DNA of 33,926 bases, from the NCBI RefSeq assembly GCF_900091315.1, contig NZ_FLSP01000090.1, positions 1 through 33,926 of the forward strand, written 5' to 3'. The position numbers and the translations under genes were made by a program. Source of the DNA: Streptomyces sp. DI166 (lineage in GTDB: Bacteria > Actinomycetota > Actinomycetes > Streptomycetales > Streptomycetaceae). The notes beneath the pieces were generated by a model. That model ran no database searches, had not been told where the DNA came from, and worked only from the letters and a program-made list of their open reading frames with translations. Numbering within the stretch: the stretch's first letter is position 1; every line of letters begins with the position of its first letter. Shown one piece after another: positions 1-7,488 of this stretch.

Positions 1-12
1 GCGCGCGTCGAC

Positions 13-96
13 TTACTCCAGTGAGAAGTCCTCAGGCTCCATCAGCCACCCCCACTCGGCGCTGACCACGTACGACGACCGTACGGAGCCGGGCAT
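13..96 (-). CDS. possible 27-aa peptide ORF, unrecognised
   Basis: A short ATG-to-TAA frame on the minus strand encodes 27 residues, ending in a Trp-rich acidic tail (EWGWLMEPEDFSLE). An in-frame TGA lies four codons upstream of the ATG, so it is not the visible end of a longer frame. No Shine-Dalgarno is seen. The two tryptophans and acidic end look less random than most short frames, but I do not recognise a family. It may be noise, or a small peptide gene divergent from the regulator at 314. Confidence 0.22.
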   Translation of the reverse strand: MPGSVRSSYVVSAEWGWLMEPEDFSLE

Positions 97-263
97 AGCT
101 GTGGCTCAGAAAGAGCGAGACGGATTGGTAGATGGCCCAGGTCGACCGGGATGCAAGACCAGATGACTCAGATAGACCGAGACTGGCTCACCTTCAGCGA
201 GACAGGTCACCGGGGCCTGGCGCCGCCGGTGCAGAGAATTGCCCGGCATGACCTAGCGCACTT

Positions 264-283
264 TTGCAAGCGGGTGCTTGCAA
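264..283. promoter_or_regulatory. perfect 8-bp palindrome, candidate operator of the XRE gene
   Basis: TTGCAAGC and GCTTGCAA form a perfect inverted repeat around a GGGT spacer, 30 bp before the regulator's start codon. The AT-rich CAATAGTTAG just after it could contain a -10 region. Size, symmetry and place fit an autoregulatory site for the dimeric Cro/C1-type protein encoded next to it. This is inference. The rest of 97-313 shows nothing else I can name. Confidence 0.5.
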
Positions 284-313
284 TAGTTAGCAGGGGTGGG
301 GCAAGGTGGGGGT

Positions 314-778
314 ATGGCATCGCTCAACGTCGGCAATCTCGGTGAGTACCTGCGCGAGCAGCGGCGGAACGCGCAGCTCTCGTTGCGGCAGCTCGCCGAC
401 GCCGCCGGGGTGTCCAATCCGTATCTGAGCCAGATCGAGCGCGGGCTGCGCAAGCCGAGCGCGGAGGTGCTCCAGCAGGTCGCCAAGGCGCTGCGGATCT
501 CCGCCGAGACGCTGTACGTGCGGGCCGGGATCCTGGACGCCGAGCGGGACCGGGACGAGGTGGAGACGCGCGCCGTCATCCTCGCCGATCCCACGCTGAC
601 CGAGGCGCAGAAGCAGGCGCTGCTCCAGATCTACGAGTCGTTCCGCAAGGAGAACGGCTTCTCGGGCACCGCGGCCGATATCGCCGACATCGCCGACACG
701 GCGGATGCGCAGGACGCACAGGACGTGCCACAGGACGACACCGAGGAACCACGGGAGCCGCGGCAGTCGGCCGGCTGA
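314..778 (+). CDS. XRE/Cro-C1 family transcriptional regulator
   Basis: The 154-aa protein has an N-terminal helix-turn-helix of the XRE type (about residues 8-65, LRQLADAAGVSNPYLSQIER as recognition region), followed by a helical segment and an Asp/Ala-rich acidic tail with DIAD-like repeats. I chose ATG 314 because AAGGTGGGG lies just upstream; the GTG at 296 would put the SD inside the gene. The following genes encode an HbhA-like protein and a DUF2516 protein, the same trio as Rv0474-Rv0475-Rv0476 in Mycobacterium tuberculosis, so it probably controls this locus and itself through the palindrome at 264-283. Ligand and targets are unknown. Confidence 0.88.
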   Translation: MASLNVGNLGEYLREQRRNAQLSLRQLADAAGVSNPYLSQIERGLRKPSAEVLQQVAKALRISAETLYVRAGILDAERDRDEVETRAVILADPTLTEAQKQALLQIYESFRKENGFSGTAADIADIADTADAQDAQDVPQDDTEEPREPRQSAG

Positions 779-865
779 GCCGGGCAACCGGCCGCCGCCG
801 CACCGCCCAGGTGGGGCCTCACCACAACACCCTCAGCCACAAGCGAACCCGGGAGGACCAGCACC

Positions 866-1549
866 ATGGCCATCACCGATGACCTCCGCAAGACCCTCAG
901 CGACCCGACCCCGCTGTACTTCGCCGCCGGCACCGCCGACCTGGCCCTCCAGCAGGCCAAGAAGGTCCCCGGCCTGGTGGAGCAGCTGCGCGCCGAGGCC
1001 CCGGCCAGGATCGAGGCCGTACGCCAGACCGACCCCAAGGCCGTGCAGGAGAAGGCCGCCGCCCGTGCCAAGGAGGCCGGCGCCCGCGTCAAGGAGACGC
1101 AGGAGGCCGTTCAGGCCCGGGTCGCCGAGTTCATCAGCACCCTCGACGGCGACCTGAAGAAGATCGGCACCACCCTCGACGCCGACCTGAAGAAGCTCGG
1201 CGAGTCCGCCCAGGACCTCGCCCTGCGCAGTGTCGGCGTGGCCGCCGAGTACGCCGTCAAGGCCCGTGAGACCTACGAGAAGGTCGCCGAGCACGGCGAG
1301 CAGGCCGTGAAGACCTGGCGCGGCGAGGCCGCCGAGGGCATCGAGGACCTGGCCGTCGCCGTCGAGCCGAAGGCCGAGCCCGTCGAGGTCAAGGAAGAGA
1401 GCAAGGGCGAGGCCAAGGCCGAGGACAAGGGCGAGAGCAAGGACGCGGCCGCGCAGGCCAAGCCCGCCGCCCCGGCCAAGAAGGCCCCCGCCAAGAAGCC
1501 CGCCGCGCGCAAGACCGCGGCGAAGAAGACGACCCCGCCCGCGAAGTAA
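866..1549 (+). CDS. HbhA-like Lys/Ala-rich coiled-coil protein
   Basis: This 227-aa protein starts at ATG 866 behind GGGAGG. Residues 1-150 are long amphipathic helices rich in Ala, Glu and Lys, likely coiled coil. A Glu/Lys-rich linker leads to a C-terminal tail of Lys-Pro-Ala repeats (AKKAPAKKPAARK), like the heparin-binding tail of mycobacterial haemagglutinin HbhA and like histone-type tails. No signal peptide or membrane segment is seen, as in HbhA, which reaches the surface without a classical signal. In Streptomyces, adhesion is not established; nucleoid, membrane or polyphosphate binding by the basic tail is as likely. The neighbours match the mycobacterial hbhA locus. Confidence 0.82.
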   Translation: MAITDDLRKTLSDPTPLYFAAGTADLALQQAKKVPGLVEQLRAEAPARIEAVRQTDPKAVQEKAAARAKEAGARVKETQEAVQARVAEFISTLDGDLKKIGTTLDADLKKLGESAQDLALRSVGVAAEYAVKARETYEKVAEHGEQAVKTWRGEAAEGIEDLAVAVEPKAEPVEVKEESKGEAKAEDKGESKDAAAQAKPAAPAKKAPAKKPAARKTAAKKTTPPAK

Positions 1550-1581
1550 CCCGCGAAGTAAGCGGAGCGGACGATAACCGG

Positions 1582-1614
1582 ACGGGCCGGGCACTTACCG
1601 AGTGCTCGGCCCGT
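1582..1614 (+). terminator. terminator hairpin after the HbhA-like gene
   Basis: A 14-bp stem (one G-T pair) with loop TACCG lies 33 bp after the stop codon. It has no T-tract, as is usual in streptomycetes. Confidence 0.7.
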
Positions 1615-1675
1615 TGACCGGGTAGCGGGCCTGCGGTTGCGGGTACGGTGACCGCGTAGGGACGAGCCGAGTCGG

Positions 1676-2023
1676 GTGGTGGACGTTGTGCTGATGCAGG
1701 GCTTCAACAGTTTCCTGGGACTGCTCTACTTGGCGATGCTGGTGTTCGCCGTGGTGGCCTTCGTCATGGCGGTCCTCTTCCGCGAGGACGCCTACCGCGC
1801 CGCCGACAAGCAGAACAAGGGCTTCTGGCTGATCATCCTGGGCGTCGCCGTCCTGGTGAACTTCCTGGTCCCGATGCTGTTCCTGCAGATCGCGGGCCTG
1901 ATCGCGTCGATCGTCTTCATGGTCGACGTGCGCCCGGCGCTGCGCCAGGTCTCCGGCGGACGGGGCCGCGGGCGCGGCTCCAGCAGCGACGGCCCCTACG
2001 GGCCGTGGAACGGCGGACGGTAA
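1676..2023 (+). CDS. DUF2516 family small membrane protein
   Basis: A 115-aa protein with two to three hydrophobic segments (about residues 12-36 and 54-88) separated by a charged FREDAYRAADKQNKGF loop, then a Gly/Arg/Ser-rich cytoplasmic tail. This is the DUF2516 pattern; the mycobacterial relative Rv0476 also follows hbhA. Function is unknown. The start is uncertain: GTG 1676, GTG 1688 and ATG 1694 are all in frame, and none has a strong SD. ATG 1694 (MQGFNSFLGLLY) best matches where the hydrophobic part begins. It converges with the phosphatase gene, only 25 bp away. Confidence 0.8.
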   Translation: MVDVVLMQGFNSFLGLLYLAMLVFAVVAFVMAVLFREDAYRAADKQNKGFWLIILGVAVLVNFLVPMLFLQIAGLIASIVFMVDVRPALRQVSGGRGRGRGSSSDGPYGPWNGGR

Positions 2024-2048
2024 CCCGCACCGGGAGCCCGCGTCCGCG

Positions 2049-3404
2049 TCAGACCCGCTCCGCCGCCCGGTCCAGCAGCAGTACCGCCACGTCGTCCGTC
2101 AGCTCGCCGCCGTTGAGGTCACGGACCTCGCTCACCGCGGCCCTGAGCAGCGCCTCCCCGCGCAGCCCCTCCGCGAGCTGGCGCCGGACCATGGACACCA
2201 TCCCGTCCTGCCCCAGCCGCTCCCGGCCCTCACCGACCCGGCCCTCGATCAGACCGTCGGTGTAGAGCATCAGGCTCCACTCGGGACCCAGCTCCACCTG
2301 CATCCGCGGCCACCGGGCCCCGGGCAGCAGCCCCAGCGCGGGCCCGTTCAGGTCGTACGGCAGCAACTGCGCCGCCCGGCCGGGGCGGGCCAGCAGCGGG
2401 GAGGGGTGCCCCGCGAGGCACAGGCCCGCACGGCGCCCGTCCGGCGCTATGTCCACCGTGCACAGCGTCGCGAAGATCTCGTCGTCCGCCCGCTCGTGCT
2501 CCAGCACCTGCTGCAGCGTCCCGAGCAGCTCGTCCCCGCACAGCCCGGCCAGCGTCAGCGCCCGCCAGGCGATCCGCAGCTCGACCCCGAGCGCGGCCTC
2601 GTCCGGCCCGTGGCCGCAGACGTCGCCGATCATCGCGTGCACGGTGCCGTCCGACGTCCGCACGACGTCGTAGAAGTCGCCGCCGAGCAGCGCCCGCGAC
2701 CGGCCCGGCCGGTAGCGCGCCGCGAACCGCAGCGAGGAGCCCTCCAGCAGCGGTGTCGGCAGCAGGCCGCGCTCCAGGCGGCGGTTCTCCTGCGCCCGGA
2801 CCCGGCCCTCGGCGAGGCGCCGCTCGGCCGAGTCGGAACGCTTGCGCTCCACCGCGTACCGGATCGCGCGGCTCAGCAGCCGCCCGTCCAGCTCGTCGCG
2901 GAGCAGATAGTCCTGGGCACCCACCCGCACGGCCTCCTCGCCGCGCTCGGCGTCGCCGGAGGCGGTGAGGGCCAGGACGGCGTGCCGGGGCGCGAGCTGC
3001 AGCACGTGCTTGAGCACGGCGAGCTCGTCGCTGTCGTCGCCGCGGCCGGGCGCGGGCAGCGCCAGGTCCAGCAGGATGCAGTGGACGTCGTCGGTCAGCA
3101 GCCGCTCGGCCTCGGTGAGGTTGCGGGCGGAGCGGACACGGATCGGGCGGCCGGAACGGTCGAGCAGTTCGGGCAGGACCGTGGAGCCGCCGGGGTCGTC
3201 CTCGATCAGCAGCAGCGTCAGGTGCGCGGGCGTGGTGCCGGGGGTGCCGGCAACGGTGTGGTTCTTGTTCGGGATGACCTCGACCGGGGTGTTCGGACGC
3301 AGGTCCGCTTCGGCCGAGGGGCCGCCGGACATCGGCTGGGCCGCAAGCGCCTGACCACTTTCCACGGCCGGGATCGCTCTCTGCCGCGGTACGGGTACGG
3401 GCAT
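2049..3404 (-). CDS. response regulator-PP2C (RsbU/SpoIIE-type) serine phosphatase
   Basis: The 451-aa protein has a disordered N-terminus (1-60), a receiver domain (about 63-185; acidic pair D69/D70, phosphoacceptor D113, T147), a helical linker (185-215) and a PP2C/SpoIIE phosphatase domain (about 220-448; metal ligands expected at D243 in GGDFYD, D261 in GDVCGHG, D383 in YTDG and D437/D438 in LTDD). It probably dephosphorylates a Ser/Thr-phosphorylated anti-sigma-factor antagonist in response to phosphorylation of its receiver. The Lys normal in receivers is Arg here (DYLLRD, R169). No partner kinase, STAS or anti-sigma gene is in the window, so its circuit is encoded elsewhere. ATG 3404 has GGAAGGAA upstream; the open frame runs on to 3605 but that part has no coding character. 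Confidence 0.87.
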   Translation of the reverse strand: MPVPVPRQRAIPAVESGQALAAQPMSGGPSAEADLRPNTPVEVIPNKNHTVAGTPGTTPAHLTLLLIEDDPGGSTVLPELLDRSGRPIRVRSARNLTEAERLLTDDVHCILLDLALPAPGRGDDSDELAVLKHVLQLAPRHAVLALTASGDAERGEEAVRVGAQDYLLRDELDGRLLSRAIRYAVERKRSDSAERRLAEGRVRAQENRRLERGLLPTPLLEGSSLRFAARYRPGRSRALLGGDFYDVVRTSDGTVHAMIGDVCGHGPDEAALGVELRIAWRALTLAGLCGDELLGTLQQVLEHERADDEIFATLCTVDIAPDGRRAGLCLAGHPSPLLARPGRAAQLLPYDLNGPALGLLPGARWPRMQVELGPEWSLMLYTDGLIEGRVGEGRERLGQDGMVSMVRRQLAEGLRGEALLRAAVSEVRDLNGGELTDDVAVLLLDRAAERV

Positions 3405-3734
3405 TTTCTTGGGTTCCTTCCCTCCCCCCGAGGGTGGTGGGGACGAGGGACCTCGACCCACCGACGGGGACCATAGCGGTAGTCGGCACCGCAAAGGAAT
3501 GGTGCAGGCCACGTGGTTCGGCCACCGGCCACTGTCATATGCCGCGTTCCGTACCGCAGTTGGGCAGGGCGGTCGGCGAGGGGGGATGACGAACGTCACG
3601 TCCACCCCGGATTCGGCAGGGGTTTGGGGGTGCGGTGGGTCACGTGGCCCCCGTCACCACCCGGGCATTTCGGGTGACTTCGGTCTCAAGCGCCCCGGTG
3701 CCGCACGGTTTCAAGCGGCCCGTGCCGCCCGCGC
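3405..3734. other. 330-bp promoter region of the phosphatase gene
   Basis: No gene is visible. It carries the phosphatase RBS (about 3410-3420), a possible minus-strand -10 (TATGGT, near 3470) and two TCAAGCG motifs near 3686 and 3711. No strong inverted repeat was seen. Confidence 0.5.
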
Positions 3735-4808
3735 TCAGGCGTCCGGCCGTACGACCGCCAGGATCGGCATGGAACCGGCGCCCGCGAGCGTCACCACCCG
3801 CCCCGGGCGCGGGGCGTGGATGATCGCGCCGTCACCGACGTACATGCCCACATGGCTGGCGTCGTCGTTGTAGATGACGAGGTCACCGGGGCGCATGTCC
3901 TTGATGTCGATGCGCTTGAGCTGCTTCCACTGCTCCTGCGAGGTGCGCGGGATTCCCCGCCCCGCCGAGGCCCACGCCTGTGAGGTCAGCCCGGAGCAGT
4001 CGAAGGTGTCCGGTCCCTCGGCGCCCCATTCGTACGGCTTGCCCAACTGCGCGGTGGCGTACGCCACCGCCTCCTTGCCCTGGGCGGAGGCCTTGCCGTT
4101 GATCTCGTCGAGTATCCCGGAGTCCAGCCACTGGGTCTGGGCCTGCTGGGCGGCCTGGCGCTCCAGTTCGGCGAGGCGCTCCTTCTCCTCCGCCTCCAGC
4201 TCCGACTCCAGCTTCTCGGCGGCGGCGATCTGCTTCTTGATCTTCTTCTTCGCCTTGGCCTTGGCCTTGCGGTTGCTCTCCAGTTTCTCCCAGCGGTCGG
4301 AGGCGTCCTTGGCGTAGAGCTCCAAGTCCTCCTGGGTGCGGGTCATTTCGCCGAGCAGTCCCTTGGTGGCGCGCTCGCCCTGGATCACCCGGCCGGCGCC
4401 GTCGAGGAACTCCTGCGGGTCGTCGCTGAGCATCAGGCGCGCCTCGTCGGGCAGTCCGCCGCTGCGGTACTGCGCGGCGGCAGCGGCACCGGCCCGCTCC
4501 TTGAGGTCGTCCAGCTTCTTCTGGCCCTTGACGATCTTCTTGGCCAGCGACACGAGCTCGGTCGACTGCTCCTCGGCCTTCTCCTCGGCCAGGTTGTAGG
4601 CGTCGGTGGCCACGGCGGCGTCGTGGTAGAGCCGGTCCAGCTTCTTGCGTACGGCCTCAAGGTCCTTGTTGGTGACGGCCGCTGCCGTGCTGCTGGGGGT
4701 GGGCGAAGGGGTCGGACTCGCGAACGCGGTGCCCGGTGCCGCCAGCACGGTCACCGCACAGACCACGGTGACGGCGACGGTGATGAGGCTGCGCCTGCCC
4801 GTACCCAT
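3735..4808 (-). CDS. secreted NlpC/P60 peptidoglycan hydrolase with coiled coil
   Basis: The 357-aa precursor has a signal peptide (residues 1-30, cleavage near AFA-SP), a Pro/Ser/Thr linker, a long coiled coil (about 48-225, many Glu/Lys and a KAKAKAKKKIKK patch), and a C-terminal NlpC/P60 domain (about 243-355). The catalytic set is C271 (DCSGL), H319 (SHVGMYV) and H331 (IIHAP). Such enzymes cut the D-Glu-meso/LL-diaminopimelate bond of peptidoglycan stems; coiled-coil members resemble RipA/CwlO, which need activation by an FtsEX-like complex. The signal peptide starts at ATG 4808 with AGAGGT close upstream. A sigma-E-like promoter and an inverted repeat lie about 130-170 bp upstream, which would fit cell-envelope stress control. 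Confidence 0.9.
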   Translation of the reverse strand: MGTGRRSLITVAVTVVCAVTVLAAPGTAFASPTPSPTPSSTAAAVTNKDLEAVRKKLDRLYHDAAVATDAYNLAEEKAEEQSTELVSLAKKIVKGQKKLDDLKERAGAAAAAQYRSGGLPDEARLMLSDDPQEFLDGAGRVIQGERATKGLLGEMTRTQEDLELYAKDASDRWEKLESNRKAKAKAKKKIKKQIAAAEKLESELEAEEKERLAELERQAAQQAQTQWLDSGILDEINGKASAQGKEAVAYATAQLGKPYEWGAEGPDTFDCSGLTSQAWASAGRGIPRTSQEQWKQLKRIDIKDMRPGDLVIYNDDASHVGMYVGDGAIIHAPRPGRVVTLAGAGSMPILAVVRPDA

Positions 4809-4934
4809 ACCTCTTCCCCCAAACCTGATTTACCGTCAGTAACATACGGATGCCTGGGGGATCGTGCCATGTCGCCGCGTAAAACGACAGAGGTCGTGCA
4901 CCCTGCTGCTTCCCCCCTTTCCCGCCCCCGCATG

Positions 4935-4979
4935 ACGATCTCCCCGCCTGTGTGACGAACGACTCACGGAGATCGTTCC
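4935..4979 (-). promoter_or_regulatory. sigma-E-like promoter overlapped by a 9-bp inverted repeat
   Basis: On the minus strand GGAAC (4979-4975) is followed after 17 nt by CGTC (4957-4954), matching the ECF envelope-stress type used by streptomycete SigE. The inverted repeat ACGATCTCC (4935-4943) and GGAGATCGT (4968-4976) brackets it, one arm over the -35 side and the other near the expected start. Transcription from here would give a leader of about 135 nt before the NlpC/P60 gene. It may instead act as a terminator for the methyltransferase gene ending at 5147. Confidence 0.35.
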
Positions 4980-5030
4980 CCACCGGTCAGGTCCGGGCGG
5001 GGATTTCGCGTCAGCGCCGAGCGTCTCGGT

Positions 5031-5122
5031 CTCCGGCCCACAGCGCGTAGGTCGCCGACCGGCGATGGGCGGGTCCTGGTCGTGGCCCCATCCTCCGGCC
5101 CGCAGCACGTAGGTCGCCGACC
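5031..5122. repeat. two 30-bp direct repeats, 62 bp apart
   Basis: 5031-5060 and 5093-5122 are identical at 28 of 30 positions (core GTAGGTCGCCGACC). They lie between the methyltransferase stop codon and the NlpC/P60 promoter, outside any convincing gene. The core contains the imperfect palindrome GGTCGCCGACC. Confidence 0.7.
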
Positions 5123-5146
5123 CTCGGCGCCTCGGTCGCCCGGCCG

Positions 5147-5959
5147 TCAGCGCACCGGCGCCAACGCCTCCCACGCCACCGTCACTTCGCCCTGACGCCA
5201 TCGCACCGGCCCGTCCGTCACCGGCCAGTCGGCCGTCAGGTCCCGCACCGCGCGGATCCAGCGCTGGCGGGCACCGTAGGAGGCGTACGGCGCGGCGGCG
5301 GCCCAGGCGCGGTCGAAGTCCCGCAGGAAGGCGTGGACCGGTTCGCCGGGCACGTTGCGGTGGATGAGCGCCTTGGGCAGCCGCTCGGCGAGATCCGACG
5401 GGCGCTCCAGCGACCCCAGCCGGGTCGCGAAGGTCACCGTGCGCGGCCCCTCGGGCCCGAGCGCGACCCACACGTGCCGTCGGCCGATCTCGTCACAGGT
5501 CCCCTCGACCAGCAGCCCGCCCCGCGAACCGCCCCCGGCCGGGGCGAGCCGCGCGCACAGCCGCTCCCACACCGCGGCGACCTCGCCCTCCTCGTACTGC
5601 CGCAGCACATTGGCGGCCCGGACGAGCATCGGCCGCCCGGCGACGGGGATCTCGAACCCGCCGTGCCGGAAGACCAGCCCCTCGCGCTCGTACGGCCGGG
5701 CCGCCGCGACCCGGGCCGGTTCGATCTCCACGCCGACCACGCGCGTGCGCGGCGCGACGGTACGCAGCCGCCCGAGCAGCTCCACGGCGGTCCAGGGCGC
5801 GGCCCCGTACCCGAGATCGACGGCCACCGGCTCCGCGGCCCGCCGCAGTTCGGCGCCGTGCGTCGCCGCGATCCAGCGGTCCATGCGCCGCAGGCGGTTC
5901 GGGTTGGTGGTCCCGCGCGTCACCGTTCCCACGGGGCGGGAGGGGGCGCGGGCTGTCAT
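5147..5959 (-). CDS. class I SAM-dependent methyltransferase
   Basis: A 270-aa protein with a Rossmann-type SAM-binding start (VDLGYGAAPWTAVEL at about residues 47-61) and an acidic strand-2 end (VGVEIEP) that would hold the ribose, so a class I methyltransferase; the substrate is not evident. The N-terminus (TNPNRLRRMDRW) is typical of a group found beside mshA in streptomycetes. I chose ATG 5959 rather than the frame start at 6076 because a TACCCT box sits 7 nt before it and there is no SD, as expected of a leaderless gene. It is divergent from mshA. Confidence 0.75.
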   Translation of the reverse strand: MTARAPSRPVGTVTRGTTNPNRLRRMDRWIAATHGAELRRAAEPVAVDLGYGAAPWTAVELLGRLRTVAPRTRVVGVEIEPARVAAARPYEREGLVFRHGGFEIPVAGRPMLVRAANVLRQYEEGEVAAVWERLCARLAPAGGGSRGGLLVEGTCDEIGRRHVWVALGPEGPRTVTFATRLGSLERPSDLAERLPKALIHRNVPGEPVHAFLRDFDRAWAAAAPYASYGARQRWIRAVRDLTADWPVTDGPVRWRQGEVTVAWEALAPVR

Positions 5960-5966
5960 GTGTACG

Positions 5967-5972
5967 AGGGTA
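5967..5972 (-). promoter_or_regulatory. -10 box TACCCT for a leaderless methyltransferase mRNA
   Basis: TACCCT on the minus strand ends 7 nt before ATG 5959, so the transcript would start at the ATG. The same arrangement recurs before cysS and the gene at 26300. Confidence 0.5.
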
Positions 5973-5996
5973 TGACGGGTCGGCCGTGACCCATGC

Positions 5997-6026
5997 TTGA
6001 GCTGGAGCATGCTCGAACGGTTGAGC
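5997..6026. promoter_or_regulatory. palindrome between two TTGAGC repeats
   Basis: The perfect 10-bp palindrome GAGCATGCTC (6005-6014) sits between direct repeats TTGAGC (5997-6002 and 6021-6026), inside the region shared by the methyltransferase and mshA promoters. A repressor or activator site is possible; no known motif matches. Confidence 0.3.
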
Positions 6027-6062
6027 GACCGCCGGTAATAATTCGGCAAAGAACCCGAACCC

Positions 6063-6089
6063 GGAAATGGAGCCACCCCCTCCGGTGTT
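6063..6089 (+). promoter_or_regulatory. sigma-R-like promoter of mshA
   Basis: GGAAAT, 18 nt, GTT resembles the streptomycete SigR consensus (GGAAT-N18-GTT). SigR controls thiol-stress genes and is known to drive mshA in S. coelicolor, so the match is biologically sensible. Transcription would begin near 6097, about 57 nt before the GTG start. Confidence 0.5.
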
Positions 6090-6153
6090 GCACCCCCGTG
6101 GAGGGCCCCGCACGTCCTCCCACAGGCATGCCCGCAGCGAGGAGGAACGCCAC

Positions 6154-7488
6154 GTGAGCCACTACGTCAGCAGGCTCGGGCTTCGCTCCGCGGCACCCTC
6201 CCGGCTCCGGCTGCACCGCCGCCCCCGCCGGGTCGCGATGCTCTCCGTGCACACCTCCCCGCTCCACCAGCCCGGCACCGGCGACGCCGGGGGCATGAAC
6301 GTCTACATCGTGGAGCTCGCGCAGCGCCTCGCCGCGATCAACATCGAGGTCGAGATCTTCACCCGCGCGACCACCGCCGCCCTCCCCCCGACCGTCGAGA
6401 TGGCCCCCGGCGTCACCGTCCGCCACGTCGACGCGGGCCCCTACGAGGGCCTCGCCAAGGAGGAACTCCCCGCCCAGCTCTGCGCCTTCACCCACGGAGT
6501 GATGCAGGCCTGGGCCGGGAACCGCCCCGGCCACTACGACCTGGTCCACTCGCACTACTGGCTCTCCGGCCACGTCGGCTGGCTCGCCGCCCAGCGATGG
6601 GGCGCCCCCCTCGTGCACGCCATGCACACCATGGCCAAGGTCAAGAACGCCAACCTGGCCGCGGGCGACACCCCCGAACCCGCCGCCCGTGTCATCGGCG
6701 AGACCCAGATCGTCGCCGCCGCCGACCGGCTCATCGCCAACACCGCCGAGGAGTCCGAGGAACTCGTCCGGCACTACCACGCCGACCCCGAGAAGGTCGC
6801 CGTAGTCCACCCCGGCGTCAACCTCGACCGCTTCTCGCCCGGCGACGGCCGCGCCGCCGCCCGCGCCCGCCTCGGTCTGCCCCAGGACGCGCTGATCCCG
6901 CTGTTCGCGGGCCGTATCCAGCCCCTGAAGGCACCGGACATCCTGCTGCGCGCGGTCGCCGTCCTGCTCGACGAGCGCCCCGAGCTGCGCTCCCGCCTGC
7001 TCGTCCCCGTCGTCGGCGGCCCCAGCGGCAGCGGCCTCGCCAAGCCCGAGGGACTGCAGAAGCTGGCGGCCCGCCTGGGCATCGCCGATGTCGTACGGTT
7101 CCGCCCGCCGGTCGGCCAGGAGCAGCTCGCGGACTGGTTCCGGGCCGCCTCCGTCCTCGTCATGCCCTCCTACAGCGAGTCCTTCGGACTGGTCGCCATA
7201 GAGGCGCAGGCCGCGGGCACCCCGGTACTGGCGGCGGCGGTCGGCGGGCTGCCGGTGGCGGTGCGCGACGGGTGGACCGGGTTCCTCGTACAGGGGCACC
7301 AGCCGGCCGCGTACGCGCGCGTGCTGCGCGATTTCGCCGACAACCCCGAGCTGTCCGCCCGGATGGGCGCCGCCGCGGCCCGGCACGCCCAGTCCTTCGG
7401 CTGGGACACCGCGGCCGCCGCCACGGCGGACGTGTACATGGCCGCGGCCCAGGCCCACCGCCGTCGCGTACGCTCCCACCATGGGTGA
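6154..7488 (+). CDS. mshA: D-inositol-3-phosphate glycosyltransferase MshA
   Basis: The 444-aa protein is a GT-B glycosyltransferase of family GT4. It transfers GlcNAc from UDP-GlcNAc to 1L-myo-inositol-1-phosphate, the first committed step of mycothiol synthesis in the cytoplasm. Visible family marks are the acceptor-side segment SVHTSPLHQPGTGDAGGMNV, the SHYWLSG motif, the UDP-GlcNAc region (FAGRIQPLKAPD) and the E-x7-E motif ESFGLVAIEA. GTG 6154 has GAGGAGG 8 nt upstream; the open frame upstream to 6067 lacks coding character. It overlaps the YbjN gene by 8 bp, suggesting coupled translation, as in the Rv0486-Rv0487 pair of mycobacteria. Control by SigR is likely from the promoter at 6063. 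Confidence 0.95.
   Translation: MSHYVSRLGLRSAAPSRLRLHRRPRRVAMLSVHTSPLHQPGTGDAGGMNVYIVELAQRLAAINIEVEIFTRATTAALPPTVEMAPGVTVRHVDAGPYEGLAKEELPAQLCAFTHGVMQAWAGNRPGHYDLVHSHYWLSGHVGWLAAQRWGAPLVHAMHTMAKVKNANLAAGDTPEPAARVIGETQIVAAADRLIANTAEESEELVRHYHADPEKVAVVHPGVNLDRFSPGDGRAAARARLGLPQDALIPLFAGRIQPLKAPDILLRAVAVLLDERPELRSRLLVPVVGGPSGSGLAKPEGLQKLAARLGIADVVRFRPPVGQEQLADWFRAASVLVMPSYSESFGLVAIEAQAAGTPVLAAAVGGLPVAVRDGWTGFLVQGHQPAAYARVLRDFADNPELSARMGAAAARHAQSFGWDTAAAATADVYMAAAQAHRRRVRSHHG

Noticed and set aside
2406..3476. Long plus-strand open frame (356 aa)
   Set aside because: It is the reverse shadow of the receiver-PP2C gene; composition is Gln/Arg/Gly-rich nonsense and the minus strand has clear domains.
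4809..4990. c-di-AMP (ydaO) riboswitch before the NlpC/P60 gene
   Set aside because: Such genes often have one in streptomycetes, but I could not see its conserved blocks here.
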